The notes beneath the pieces were generated by a model that was given only the letters and a program-made list of their open reading frames with translations, searched no databases and was not told the origin of the DNA. The position numbers were made by a program, and so were the translations under genes. Positions 24,601-37,570 of a stretch of DNA of 64,000 nucleotides are shown here, one piece after another (position 1 is the first letter of the stretch; every line of letters begins with the position of its first letter). The stretch spans positions 12,389,989-12,453,988 of the forward strand of contig NW_024881322.1 in assembly GCF_018691265.1 (NCBI RefSeq), read 5' to 3'. Source of the stretch: Tyto alba (lineage: Eukaryota; Chordata; Aves; Strigiformes; Tytonidae).

Positions 24601-26625
24601 CGAGGGAGAAAGAGGCAGGTTGTTATGCTATTTTGCACTGCGGGGTAGAAAACAAGTTAAAATAAATGCTGAAAGCAAAACTCAATGTGTTTGCTCTTGG
24701 GACTGGGTGGGTAGGGTAATGAAAAAAAATCATATTTGATTTGTTAAGATTCATAAGGACAAAAAAAAGTAAAACCGAAATGAATGATGCCATGTAATGC
24801 CAAGTATTCTCAACTGTTCTGAGAATAATTTTAAACAATATGTATTTATTGTTAGTTCCTTATTTGAAAGAAGAGGCTTGTGGTCTCTAACTGTATAAAA
24901 CATTTTTCAACATTCCAGTTTTTCTGTAACTGAGTCCATGTATGTTCATCCTATTACCAAATAAAAACAATGAGGTCTCCACTCCATTTGAATTAAAATT
25001 GTAGAAGGGTTAATTTTGTTTTGGTGGTTTCTACATCTGATCCAGATATGGCACTTGCCATTTGCTTTCCAGCATCCAACTCCCCATAGAGTACTAGTAA
25101 TAATCAACTTTTTTTTTTAAGCATAATGGGAACATTGCTTGGACAGCAGTCATGGCTCACCACTTGCCCCTGTGAGGAGGAGTTAGTGGCATTACCTAAT
25201 TTCTAAAGACAGGGCAATTGAGATAGAGAAATGAATTGGCATATTTAAGAATGCCAAGGTAAATCTCTACCTGTTCGGGGATCACACGTGTCAACCTCAC
25301 CTTTCCCTTTTTCTCTTTTGACTGAAATCATAGCCTATAAGAGCATCTAAACCAACAACTGCACACCACACTCATGCCCACTGAAACACTTGCTTCTGTA
25401 ATTTTTTATTTTTCTGTGCCACTTGCAGCATGAGTATTGATCCCACAGGTCTGGTGTCCTGTGCTCCAGTAATGCTTACAGACCTCCTTTCACAGCATTT
25501 CAGCAAACATCTCTACATAGCACCTTCTACAATGTATCTTATTCCACAAGTAGACTCAGGCAGCATCTGTGCAGGAATCATCACACCACACAAGTAATGC
25601 CCAGAATTTTCCCATACTGCTGCTGTTTTACTATTTGATCTTTTCCTTAAAAAAGGAAAAAAAAAAAAATCATGATAAAGAGTGTCAGAGACCAAGCCAT
25701 TCTCTCTAAGGAGGATGTAAAGTTCAGAGACGTCCAATACAAGCGTGAAAGGCTTTGTACATTCCTTTTTGACTGAAATTCCAGTTTTAATTCACTCCTT
25801 TCCGGGAGGTTCACTGGCATTGATTTCCTGAAGAACATGCAATGTGCTTGCCACTGTACCTGCTTGTATGCAAGACTCAAACCTTACCATCTTGGTTTGA
25901 GTCTGCATGTACCTCCAGTCCAGTGCAAGTAGAGATGAACCCCAGCTGCCAATTGCTGTAAGATGTTGAGGGTGTTGATGTAATCAACTGTGATCTTCAA
26001 ATCAAAAATACTGACTGCCACAGAGGCAAGAAGGGAGAAAAGATTCTTTGGAAAAAGCACCTAATGGTTTGGGTGGCTCACCTCCGTTTGTGCACATAGT
26101 GTCAGAGTCCTTTCTCTGGTGCATATAGCCAGTGATGTAAGTGTCCGGAGCTGTTACCAACCAGTGGTTCCCAAAGTGATGCCAGCCGCTTGCTGAACTG
26201 CCGCGGAAGCAAGGTAAGTGCTGTGTAACTGCCTTCACAGCCGTGCCGGGCAATAAAACTGGCAATTGCCAATTCTGTGAGGGCACGGAGGTAGCTGAAA
26301 GGAAAGTTGTCAGAGATCTGGCAACAGGTCATAGGTCTGAAACTTAAGAATGTGAAACGCAAAATCAGTAACTTGGGTATCTCCACCCAAACCCGGTAAG
26401 TGGTAAAAAGAAAAAGGATATGTTTGATATTGAATCCTTTAAATGGAAAGGCCTCCAGAAGTGAGGCCACTTTCCCGTTAGCCTTACCTAAAACTGTGGA
26501 TAAGAAATGGCAGAAGGAAGACAGCAAACAGCTCGTAAGTGGTGGAAGAACTATAAAAAGCATTTTTGTGGCTGGTGGGACTACTGTTCATTCATCTCTG
26601 CTGAAACTACTCTTTCTGTTTAAAG

Positions 26626-26691
26626 GTCCAGCGCAACGTTCAGCTGACTTACCAGGCTCAGGTTCCTCAGCAAACCACCTTACACTGCCAG
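26626..26691 (+). other. Exon-like segment, 66 nt, phase 1-1
   Basis: Bounded by an acceptor-like TTCTGTTTAAAG (ending 26625) and a strong donor CAG|GTCAGT (26691/26692). Entered in phase 1 it is open across 22 codons and leaves in phase 1, the phase used by the last PDE1C junctions. In that frame it is rich in G, S, P and A. It could be an alternative PDE1C tail exon. It is also short enough to be chance; conservation or RNA data would decide. Confidence 0.3.
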
Positions 26692-28324
26692 GTCAGTAGG
26701 TACCACCTCACTCTAATTTGCTTATGTGTGCAGCTTTAGAAATAGGCATGGTGCCTACTGTTTGGGAGCTGGGCACAGACACATGACTTCCTCTCCAGGT
26801 ATGGCATGATTTTACATGTCATATTAAAAAAGTTAAATCCATTCACTGGGGTTGAACAGATGAACTGTTCTTTTTAATGGTCTTTACCACACTTCAGGTT
26901 TTTTGAACAAATACCTTATGTTTTATGGCTTGCAGTGCAGGCTTCACAGACTATCTTAATTCAATTGGAAAATTAGTTTGGGCCTTTATCACACGGATAT
27001 AGATGCTGAAGGGAAAAAATAGGGCTGTTTTGTGGACCCAAGCATAGCTTTTTTCTGCCCTTCCCATCTAGCAAATCCTGCTGTTTCTGTTTCACCTCAA
27101 TAATCATTTTCTTAATCCCTTCATCTTTGTCCCACACAACTGTTAGAAGAAAGGGAGGGTAATATGAAGCAGTTAAACAAAATAATGGCTCAGTGTGAAC
27201 AAGATACTGTCTTGTGTGCGTATGTAAGGGCATTCATAGACGTATAATTCACAGTAGGTGAAAGAAAGAGTAAGTCAGCAGGAAGACAATAAATCACCAA
27301 GCAAAAAACTTCAAGCAAAGTACTTAGAAAGTTTTACTACAGATGTTTTCATCAGTGGCTGCTGTGCCAGCAGATGAGGTATGGTGTGGCTCTGTATATA
27401 GGTGCCAATGTGCAGTAGCATGTTTCTGTGCTGTTTCAGTTCTCCAAGCTTCTCATGGTGTGATGCTCTTAGCAGATTGTTTCCCCGGGCACAGCTGCAG
27501 CCACCACTTGGGTGTAAGGAAAAGAATGAGCAGGAATGTGAGAGAGTTCAAAACACTGTATTCCCTTAGTAAAACAATATGCTCCTGGATTACTGTCCTG
27601 CTTGAGAACAAGAATGAGCAATCACTGAATGTCAAATTTAAACCTCTAAGCATCATGCTCACATGATGACTCCCAGGTATCTAACCCAATACATTTTTTA
27701 GATATAAAGCATGGAACAAGAAATATCATAAATACATTCTCCTAACATCTAAAGTTTCTCATCATTGGCAGTGACAATAAGTATTACCTGTATATATTGC
27801 CTATTTCTCACAGGGCCCCAGCAGCTGTTAAATTGTTAAATTCTTATGTTTATATTTGTAGGGGAGGCTACTATTTTCAGTGTTTTCACCTGGGCTTTTC
27901 CTGCAGGTGGCATTTAGAGGTCTTGCTCTTTGGAGACATTTTGGAGAGATCTTGCTTTTTGGAGAAAAAAGAATGTTTTAAGGAAAAATTGTGGAATGAA
28001 ACATTCATGTCACACTACAGCCACAACTCTCATCTAATGTAAACAGATCTGATTTCAAAACTACCTCACTTCTTATATGTTTTGGCATGTTTGCATTGGT
28101 CCCTTGTTTATTTTTAAAAAGCAATGCTTACACAGGGTTTTTCGTCCATTTCCCCAATGCTATACCACTTTTAACCCCCTGATCCATTAATGAGTATCTG
28201 CAAACAACAAATCCCACATCCCATCTTGTTTGTGATCCTTATTCTGAGCCTGCAGAGCACCATTATAATAAGAAAGTAGAGAATATAAATGCAGAAGAGA
28301 GGGGTTTGGCATATGCTACAATGT

Positions 28325-28430
28325 ACAATCCCTTCATTACTGCTGACTTGCTAAATAACTTTACTCAAATCCTTCTTGTGCAACCTGGTTTCCTCATCTG
28401 TTTGGGAAAGGTAACATTTGTTGCCCTTTA
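28325..28430 (+). mobile_element. MIR-like SINE remnant
   Basis: Contains the order expected of the MIR core: a CTGACTTGCTAAATAAC-type block followed by TTTCCTCATCTGT. It is old and degraded. Confidence 0.35.
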
Positions 28431-29639
28431 AAACTAATCTAGGGATCTGTTAAATGTTATGACTAGAAAAACAGCAGTAGGGAGGATCCACCTCCAAGAG
28501 AGCAGAGTGATCAAGCTAATAGTGTCTCTTTTTTCAAGAAGACCCTGTGGGTTTGTTGCCAGTCCAGCCTTACCTCCAGTAGCAATACTCACTGTGACAA
28601 TTTCACCTTGATTTATAGGAAGGTGCCTTCTGTCTGACACTTATGGTAAGGACGAGCTCTGTTTTGACTCTCTTTTCATTAGACACACCCTGCCTCAGTG
28701 TATGTTTTGGCAACGACTGGTTTAGGGATGCAGTGGGTTTTCTCTATTTGGCTGTTTGTCATTGGTACCATCCTTCACATGCCCTGTCACCGTGGCTTAC
28801 TCAGCAAACTGTTTACTCTGGTTCAGTTTGCAAATCAGCCCTTCCCATGCAGCTATTTACAGTATGTGATGGGGAGTAGAAAATAGTGCAATATTTTCCA
28901 TGTATAGGATCCAGTGATGCATTTTGTTTACAGCCATTTTGCTGCTGTTTCTTTATGCTCTATATAGATCATGTTTGGGGAGAGGGGGTTGCTTTTGCTG
29001 GAAGCAGCCACTAATTAATGTGTAGTTAAGAAACAGTCTGCTGTAAATACACACCCCCACAATTTCCTAATTGAGAAAATGTTATTGTCTTGCTGTTTTT
29101 TCTGTGAATTGCATGTGGCATCTTGAATAAAAAGGGGAAGCTTTATTGCGTTGGCTTTAGTCTCACTTCTGAGGGAGTGAGGCTGATGAGAACAGGCACC
29201 TGTGCTCATGATGCTGTCCATCTCTCTGCCAAAAGGGTGGTCAGTCCTCCTCATTGCTAGCTCTTGAATTGGTGCCTCATCAGTTTAAAGTGCATGAGAG
29301 GCTAGAACACCCAGGAGGTCGCAAAGCTGGGGAAGTCCTGTGAGGTTAGGTGGCTGCGTGCAGGAGAGAGCCCTGGCAGCGCTCCCATCTGGGCTTGAGC
29401 ACCGGTGGAACCAGAGTCCCCCATCAGCTCAGCCACATCGCACCATGCATCAGGGTCCCCAGCTGGCTGCAGCCACCTGGAACGGCTCCTTTTTCTCACT
29501 GCAAAGAGGATAAACCACCCGTTTCCCCAAAGAGCCTGCACTTTGTATGGTGAGGAAGCATGGTCTGGTCATTGGTGTACCCAGAAGTATTATTTACCGT
29601 CACTGAGTGACCACATTTTTCTTTCTGTGGCTTGGAAAC

Positions 29640-30130
29640 ATTTAGGAGTCCACTTCTGCCAGGGTCCTGGGGGGGCTCCCAGGCCTCAGTGGCTGGGACC
29701 GGCCCCCCCGGGACCCCCGCCAAGGGCCCAGGGGACGTGTCTGAGCTCAGCCCGGGGCCTTCGGTCCCTGCCTGAGCGATGGTGTCGGTGTGCCCGTCCC
29801 TGCCCCTGGCCCCTGGGTGGGCCTGGGACCTGCCCTGCAGAGAGCTGCTCTGCTGATGGGCCCCTCAGCCCCAGGGCAGCGCTGGGCACGCGTGGCTCTG
29901 GGCACAGCACAGCAGGGCTGCTCTGCTCTGCCCTGCTCCCTGCGCTCAGCATCGGGCGAGCAACGAGGAGACAGGGATTTGCGTGAAACGCCAGGGGCTG
30001 CGAACCGTCCCCTCTCCGCGCCAGAGCTGACGGCCATGAGGCCCCGCAGCCAGGAGGACCAGGGACCTGATCTGTCTGGACACAGAGCCTTTTCCTGGGG
30101 CGTAAGGGGGTGATTTCAGCAGCCGCGGCC
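29640..30130. other. GC/CpG-rich island, intergenic
   Basis: About 490 bp of strongly GC-rich sequence with frequent CG dinucleotides (GGACCGGCCCCCCCGGGAC, CACGCGTGG, CATCGGGCGAGC, TCCGCGCC). Long open frames occur on both strands here (193 and 165 codons), as expected where stop codons are rare, and show no family signature. It could be a CpG-island promoter of a non-coding transcript or a distal regulatory element. Confidence 0.55.
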
Positions 30131-30814
30131 TGGAGGAAAGTCAAAGTGTAACCAGAGCCACAAGCTGGGATGGACGGTGCCAACAGAGCGCCGTGGAAAT
30201 CAAACAGCCTCTGAAAAACAAACGAGCAGAGGTGATGCTGGTGTGGTGGAAAGGCCGGTCCTTTTCAGACCTAGAACACTGGGATCTGTGCCCAAAGGAA
30301 TGCCAGGAAAACAACTTCTCCAACCTGGGGAAACAGCCCATTGCTGCTATTGCTGTCACATCCCCTTGTCCCACTGAAACCAAGTTGTGCAGCTCCTCTG
30401 ATTAAACACACCCACCGGCCGTGGTTATACGGGATACAAAATATGCTTCAGCCACGGAGTGAAACTTTCAGAGCTCATTTGTGGCTTTAACCTTTCTGTG
30501 AGTTATTTGCCTAATAGTGGGAAGATGTTCAGATCCTATCTAAAACCATGGCAAGTCTCCTTTTCCTTTAGGCTTTAGTTTTTTGAGTACTGGAAGATCA
30601 AGAGAGGTCATGTCATGTTGAACGTTGGTGCCAAAATTGGAATGTACATTCAGAATATGTAAATAAGGGCATTTATACCATATACATTCACTTGGTCATG
30701 GTGATGACAGAGGTGAAAGAAAGGGGTTTGGTTCCCTTTGCAGGAACTTTGCAGATATGTAGAGAACGTGTGATTTCCTCACCATTCCTTACCAAGGCGC
30801 CAAGGGACATTTGC

Positions 30815-31073
30815 TACTGTACTGCAAGGGGAGGTTCAAATTTGACATTAGGGAGCATTTCTTTCCCGAGGGGGTGGTCAGACCCTGGAGCAGGCTTCCT
30901 GGAGAGGCGGTCGCTGCCCCGGGCCTGTCAGTGTTTGCGAGGCCTTTGGACAAAGCCCTTAATGCCGTGCTGGAGCGTTGGGCAGCCCTGAAGTGGTCAG
31001 GCCGGTGGAACTAGGTGGTCGTTCTAGGTTCCTTACAGCTGAACTGTTCTGTTCTATTCTATTCTATCCTAAT
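30815..31073 (+). mobile_element. CR1 LINE, 3' fragment (TTCTA-tailed subfamily)
   Basis: Sense CR1 with GGGGAGGTTCAAATTTGACA, the GGGAGCATTTCTTTCCCG block, CCTGGAGCAGGCTTCCTGG and a terminal TTCTATTCTATTCTAT tail. The tail and body differ from the copy at 8.3 kb, which points to another CR1 subfamily. It is 5'-truncated. Confidence 0.9.
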
Positions 31074-33714
31074 ATTCCTGTTGATGCCCATGAACACTGT
31101 TTGCTACAAGCTGTGGTACATCTTCATATTCCTGAAAGTTGGATCTTGTGCAATATTATGGATCAGGGACTTGCAGAGTTCAGGTTGTCACACAGGGCTA
31201 GGGTTAATGCAGGAGCTGGCTGGGCAAAAAGGAGAGTATAACATGCGTTTGGTGGATTAAAAAAGCATACCTGGGCAGAAAAAAAAATTCTAATTAGTTA
31301 CTAAACCCTCAGATTATATCACAGTGACTGGCCAAGAAGTAGCTATCTTTGGATTGTCTCCTTGAGGTGTCTCATTGGAGAGAACAGTGAATTTTGTATA
31401 AACACGGATTTTCTTAACACTCCTAGGAGAGTGATTCACCCCAAGTTTAGAGCATTTCTTGAGTGTCTCCAATGAAGCATAGTTTTTGTTCTCCTGCTCC
31501 TTTGTCCTGAAGATCTTGCTGATAATTACAGCAGAAAAGCTCCTTTGTTGGTAAAGTCAGCAAAAGAGAAGAAGAAGAATCCCTCCTGGATGTGCTCCTT
31601 TGATATAAAATCAAAATACTGAATGAGGAATGCCAGTATCCCTAGCTTTCCTGTGTCATCTCCCAGTAAAAATGCCCAATGGAATAGTTCCCTAACCTCA
31701 CTGGTGCCAGCACTGACCACTCAAATCCCATTTGCAGATGTGGCTGCTCAGTTTAATTTCTTAATTTTTATCAGAGGCAAATTGTTTCCCAACAGGTGTT
31801 CGTGGGTAAAAACAGTGCTATCCACCCATTGACTGTAGCAGTGGCATTAAAGTGACGTTTCAATGGCTTTTTTGAAGGGAGATGCCTTTTGAATGAATAG
31901 AAATGTTTATATCTATCTGCTTTAAAATGCTTGGAAAAGAAAAGAAAAGGATACCAGTGTTTTGCCTTGTCTTGTTCTGTTTTCTGATCAGAGTGGAATT
32001 GCTACGTAACAAGAGTGTTTGTTGCTATAACAACTTTTAGTAGTTTGAGATACTCAGGATGACTATACAGTATTTTTGTCAGTAAGCATCATTAATAATA
32101 ATTTCCTTCTTACTGCAATAGGACATAAACTACTGTAAACCAAGATATTTCTAGGGAAGCCAGTGGAACCAGAAAAATTCCAGCTAAAATTTTGACTAGT
32201 GTACAGTAATTCTTGTGGACTGTGGTGATGCATTCCCTGACTTCAAGTTCATGTGAAATGTCCATCATGCTTGATTAGCTGAGAGCAGACTCTTCAATAA
32301 ACGTTTTTCTCCTGTTCAGATTATCCATGAGATTGAAGCTCTTGGCATTGTCTGGACAACTGTTCAAGTGATCATCCACAAAATAATCATGTTTTGATGG
32401 GCTCTTTTGCTGACCTCATACAGTGGATGCATGGCACATCTTAGGCTCAGTTTAAAGGGCAGAACTCATGGCAGTATTTGGTACTCCTGTGGTTTTTTGA
32501 CTCATGGATGAATGGTAGCAAATCCAGCATGTTTGTTCACTTGCACTTCTTTATATGTGGTGCCACTCCCAAACGAGTCTCTCATGCATTAGCTATGACT
32601 GTTATAGGAGCATCCATTGCTGCTAACACAAAAGAATAGCTTCTGGTGTAGTGCCTCAAGCTGTTAATCTAGCTGGAGTTGCAGGGAGTGTGGTAGCCTG
32701 CTTTTGTGTTATGCATGGCGGGGCCAAGAGGGATGTGGAAATGAACAATTCTTGTTCCTTCATATAAACATTGTACAGGTTGCATTGTTTTCTGAAACTT
32801 GTTAGTTGGTCTGCTGTAAATGTGTTTGCAGATATCCTCAAATCCTGCCCCCCTTTGACACAATATCTGTACTTAAACCTAAGGTGCAACAGGTCCAACC
32901 TATAGGGTTTTACCAAAAACCTAGAAGCAGATTAGAAGCTTTACTCTCCCTTCTGCTTAGCAGAACTCTGAAAATACAGACATCAGTTAAAGGTGTGTCC
33001 CCCTCAGGAAGGGCATAGGGTGATATGAAGTTGGCAGCCCTTAACTGTGATGCTGCAAGGAGAACATGAGGACTAGTGCTGGGTGAGATCTTCCCAGCAG
33101 TTGATTTTTTATTGCTTATTTTTTATTTGCAGTTGTCTACTAAATGGTACTCTGGCATTCGTTCATTCATCTGTGATGACCATTATATCTTCAGCAAATC
33201 AAGGCATAATGTTGATGTAGGGACGTGTTTATACCAAGCAGCTAGAGGGAGTCCTGACCTCTCTCAAGAGTCAAAAAAAGAGTTGTATCAAAGAAAGGAT
33301 AGGAGGAAATAGTGGGTGGATGACGTCCTAGGCAAATCTGAGGTATGCAGGGCTGCTGTCTGTAAGATGCTGGGTTGCACATCCCACTGGCCAGAGCAAA
33401 CAGAGCGGCTAGTGCACTCTTGGCCTCCTTGCTAAATCAGTGTCTGAATGACACACAGATAGTCTCTCTGCGTGATGCTACTTGTGTAACTACTCTAGTC
33501 TACACTGGCTCTGACCAAATACCTATTCTGTGCTTTCATTGCCTTGATGATAACCATGATCTTAAAGACTAACTAATTATTTTCCCTAAATTAAGGGAAA
33601 AAAGAAATATTAATGTCTTTTGGCAGCATCAAGGTTAGATAGAAACTTGTAATACTTACATCTCTCCATGCATGAAGCTCCTGAGAATGGTAACCTACTG
33701 AAGCCCACAAAAAT

Positions 33715-33865
33715 CCTGTGAGGCAAATATTCTCATTTTTATTCCCATTTTACACATGGGGAAACTGGGGTGAATGTTATAGTCCAGGTCACACAAAAAG
33801 TCAGTGAGAAATCTGGGAACAGAACTCTAGAGTCCTGAGAGAGAGTCTTCTCCCCATTCCTCTGA
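33715..33865 (-). mobile_element. MIR-like SINE remnant
   Basis: Reads CATTTTACACATGGGGAAAC, then GTCCAGGTCACAC, then GAGAAATCTGGGAACAGAA. This is the order of the reverse complement of the MIR family core (fraction-of-genome ancient SINE). Diverged. Confidence 0.6.
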
Positions 33866-35989
33866 GTCACTAAAGCCTGAAGAAATTAAATGTCATGGAT
33901 CCCCTTTATCAACTCCTGTATGAGGATGATAAACAGCACTGTCAGTGTTCTGGCTAAACCCCCTTAAACCTATTAGCCAAGTCATCTCTGCTGGCAGTAA
34001 CTCCAGTAAAATTCCGGTTAGCAATAAACATTCCCCCATGCTGAGCAATGTAAAATCCAATAACAGTTTGGCTGAATCCATGCTGAGTATAGAAAATGGA
34101 ATTAATCTCAAAAGTGAATGTGCCTCAAAGAACAGTAACTCACCTGGATATTTTTCAAGCTTTTAATGAATGTCAGTTGAGTCTAGTTGAGAACAAGAAA
34201 GATTATGACTATGCAGAAATCTGGATATGTATTTGTAAAGTTTATTAAATCCATAGTTTTTTTGTTTCCCAAGACATTTTAGAGTACAATTAATCACTCA
34301 ACGAGTTTAACAAGATGAGAGTGTGACTGTTCTAGCATTTGTTGTTAGCTAGCTCACACAAGGGAATCTTTTTCACTTCTTAAGATTCATGCTGAGAGCA
34401 ATGACTTCTCTTTTAAAGTGCTTATCATGCTAATTATTGACTTATTACTTGGTTATTTTGCAAGTAATAAATGAGACAAATATATTTTGGTCATAGTCAT
34501 GTTTAATTTTTTGTTCTACCTATGTAAAGATATAAGAAAGCAAGACATAAGATTCAAATAAACAAAGGCAAGAAGTTGAGAATATTCAGATTTATGCATA
34601 GCCCACTTGTGACTTTCCTAATGGCCTGTAGTTTACTGGAAAATCATGAAACCCCTCAGATCCACCTGTTCCTGAATTCTGGGAAACGTAATCTCAATCT
34701 GGATTTATTGCTATAAAATGACCTTGTTCAATGATATTTTGAAAACAGTGAGATGTTTAGCTATCTACATGTAGATAGGCAAGTATAAAGTTGCTTTTAG
34801 CACTTCCATCTTCTGTCTAAGATTGTTTACTAACCTTAAGAACGTTTTTGGGGTTTGATTATGTTGGTGTAGCCTTCTAGGATGTCCGAATAAGGGCATG
34901 ATTTCAAGATCAAGTATTCTGAAGTATTTAATTGTCCAAATGTCAATTTTGGAGATGTCTGTGTCATTCTAGAGTTTTACATCTATATTTATGATTTATA
35001 CTTTCACATCATTTTTTTCCTGAACCTTTTCCTTGCCCTCTGTAACTACCCATTGACTCAAAAGAGTCCTGGCTCTCAGGCTGAGAAACCGTCCTTTGCA
35101 CAGACAGGCTGTGCCAAGTGGGATGGACACAACTTCTGAGGAATTAATTTCTTGTCCACCATCGAGTGAATGCTAGGCACGGTAACCAGCGTTGTTCTTC
35201 CTTTGTCACCACCAGCCATCAAACCTCAGCTGCGCCACCTCGGGAGGCCCACTCACAGCTCAGGAGACTATTTCACAGCCTTCCACAAGAAATCAGAGGA
35301 ACATCTGGTGAAATGTAAGCTGCTTGACCAGAGGGGAAGGATGAAGAAGATCCAACATATTTCCCAGAGCTGGAATAGGAAATAGAAGAGATAAAGAGGC
35401 ATCTTTTGGAATGATGCTCCTCCCAGGCAGATGGAGGACATTGTATAACCATTGCACAGGCCATACTGTGTTGTACAGCAGCTGCAATTCTAGATAAAAG
35501 CAAGTGTATGATTTAACTAAATAATATAATGGACATTTTGATAGACATGTTCACAATAGCAGCCTTATTGTAACATATGCCCACTTAGTACTAAAATACT
35601 GGGCTGTTACCTTAAAAGAAGTGATTGTATACCACTATCTCCTGTCAGATTAAGGAAGCCAATGCTTTCCTAGATTGTTGGGCTCCTTTTGGCGTTCTCA
35701 ATGTGACCTTCCACCTGCCACAGGTAAGACAACTCCTATTTCAGACATCATGGGAAAGTTTTTTCTTGCCTACCTGTACTAAGAATAAATGTCCTCCTGT
35801 CGTGGCGTGATAGGTAATCAGGAGGGTGAAGGTAGAAGGCTGGAACACAGAGTCTTTTTGCTTCACTCATTGCAAAAAGAAGACATAGCACAGCATTAAA
35901 ATTGTTCTTTGCACAAACTCTGATGAATGTTAAATAACACTGTCTTTTGTGGAATTAATTTAGCTGAGTTTGATCCCATGTGTTATTGT

Positions 35990-37125
35990 GGTGCACAGAG
36001 TGTCCCATGGCCCAAGATTCACAACTGAACATGCCCTCTCTGAAAAAGTTCCTCTTGCCCCCAATTTGTATACCATGAGAAACAGTGGCAAATAACTCTG
36101 TAACCTCTTTCTCCAGGCCTCTGGTGATTTATGTACTGCCTCAGCTCTTCCTTTCCAGGCCAGTGAACTCTGTCCTGTTCATACTCTCCTCACAAGCAAA
36201 CCTACTCTACTTTTTATCTTTCCTGCTGCTCTTCTCTATGTATTAGTTGTTGTTGTTGTTGTTTTAATCTCTTTTTGAAAGGGGAAGATGAGCACTGCAC
36301 ACAGTACTCAACAAGCAGGTATACCATGAATTTATATTATAATGTAATGACATTTTCTGGTTCATCTTCTGCCTTTCTGAATAGTTTTTAAAGTTGTACT
36401 TCCCTTTTTGAACCTCCTTGAGCACTGAGTAGTAGTTTCTGTAGAATTATCTGTAGTAAATCCTAATTAATTTATAGCCCAAACGCACATATGGAGTTGG
36501 GTTTGCCTCTCTCTTTATGCATTGTTCTGCACTTGCCAACACTGAACTGATGGTTTTGTCAATTACACTGACGTTGCTGCTCCTTCTCCTTCTTCTTTCT
36601 CTTCTTCTTCTTCTTCTTCTTCTTCTTCTTCTTCTTCTTCTTCTTCTTCTTCTTCTTCTTCTTCTTCTTCTTCTTCTTCTTCTTCTTCTTCTTCTTTTTC
36701 TTTCTCTTTTTCTTCTTTTTTTTTTTTTTTTTTAACCTAACATTATTAATTTCTATTCCCTGCTTGTAACATCTTTTCCAAATCACATATTCTGGATAAG
36801 CACATGGAATAGCAGAGAGGGCAATCCTCCTTTACTATGAATGCTGAACATTTCATCCCACTTCTTTCTTTTTTTTTTTTAAGTTTCCCCTATTGTTAAC
36901 CAGTTATTTGTCCATCTTATGATCATATGTTTTGATCTTCTTTCATGACAGCTCAGTAGCTTTGACAGCCTTTGGAGCAGGACCTTGTCAAAATGGAGAA
37001 CTGCAAACCATTTTTGGCTCCTCCAAAGAAGTCTCAGAGATTTGTGAGACAAAATTTCTTCTATAAAAGCTAGGCTGACCCCTATCTGTTCTAAGCTTCC
37101 CTGCTACCTACCAATTCTATTGTAT
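35990..37125 (-). mobile_element. Ancient CR1/L3-like LINE remnant, interrupted
   Basis: Antisense to an old CR1/L3-type reverse-transcriptase 3' region. Recognisable blocks in order are CTTTCTCCAGGC, GCACTGCACACAGTACTCAA, ATACCATGAATTTATAT, ATTGTTCTGCACTTGCCAACACTGAA and, after a CTT tract, TAACCAGTTATTTGTCCATC and GCCTTTGGAGCAGGACCTTGTC. The two halves are separated by the microsatellite at 36580-36734. It is highly diverged, so I cannot give the subfamily. Confidence 0.6.
36580..36734. repeat. (CTT)n microsatellite with T-run
   Basis: More than 30 CTT units followed by a T/C-rich run and about 20 T. It gives artefactual poly-Leu (+) and poly-Lys (-) open frames. It sits inside the ancient LINE remnant. 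Confidence 0.97.
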
Positions 37126-37570
37126 TTTCTAGAAGTTCACTCACGGTGAGTTCACATTCTGTTATATGCTACAAGTTTGTAACTATGTCCAACATTAAAA
37201 CTGCACCAGTGGGTGTATTTTGTTTGTAGAATACCTTGAAATGTTTTACACAAATAGGCGGTATAGAAATGCAAAATTATACTATCCTTCCAAACACATC
37301 TTCTGTCTGTGTCATTTACTTCCCTTTAGGGCACCTTTGGTTAACAGAGTCTTACCTGACTGTTCTCTGGACAAGTGGACAACACTGAGCCACTTGCAGA
37401 AGTTAAAAAGGGAACTGTTTTTATTTTGCCTTTCATTATTACTGATACTTTGGTGGGGATATTGTTTTTGTGTCACTAGCATCTCACAAAGGGAGTGATT
37501 TTTGTCCTCGCTCTCCTGGTCCACACTCTCCTTTACCATGAACCAGAGATAAGTCACCGTCTTGAATTTA

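Larger units (their letters stand above)
20721..29639. other. Intergenic interval, no recognised gene
   Basis: Between the probable PDE1C 3' end and the 29.6-kb GC-rich island. Apart from the (CAAA)n/CR1 pair at 21.4 kb and weak MIR-like traces (for example 28325-28430), I see no gene. Two exon-like signals (24241 and 26626) are described separately. AATAAA hexamers at about 24659 and 24963 could be distal poly(A) sites. Confidence 0.6.
30131..35984. other. Intergenic interval, no recognised gene
   Basis: Apart from the CR1 at 30.8 kb and a MIR-like remnant at 33.7 kb, I see no gene. It is AT-rich with no coding signature on either strand. Confidence 0.6.

Noticed and set aside
26129..26212. 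+ strand exon suggested by the strong donor AAG|GTAAGT at 26212/26213
   Set aside because: Frames from the nearby acceptor candidates all meet stops and no consistent phase was found; kept out of the features.
26102..26563. 153-codon minus-strand frame
   Set aside because: No family match and no splice-site support; composition looks random.
28619..28645. 27-nt microexon (TATAG acceptor, ATG|GTAAGG donor, phase 1-1)
   Set aside because: Poor pyrimidine tract and far too short to distinguish from chance.
29405..30183. 193-codon (+) and 165-codon (-) open frames
   Set aside because: Overlapping long frames on both strands in GC-rich DNA, with no domain, no splice logic and no family match.
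36517..36786. Poly-Leu and poly-Lys open frames
   Set aside because: Produced by the (CTT)n microsatellite.
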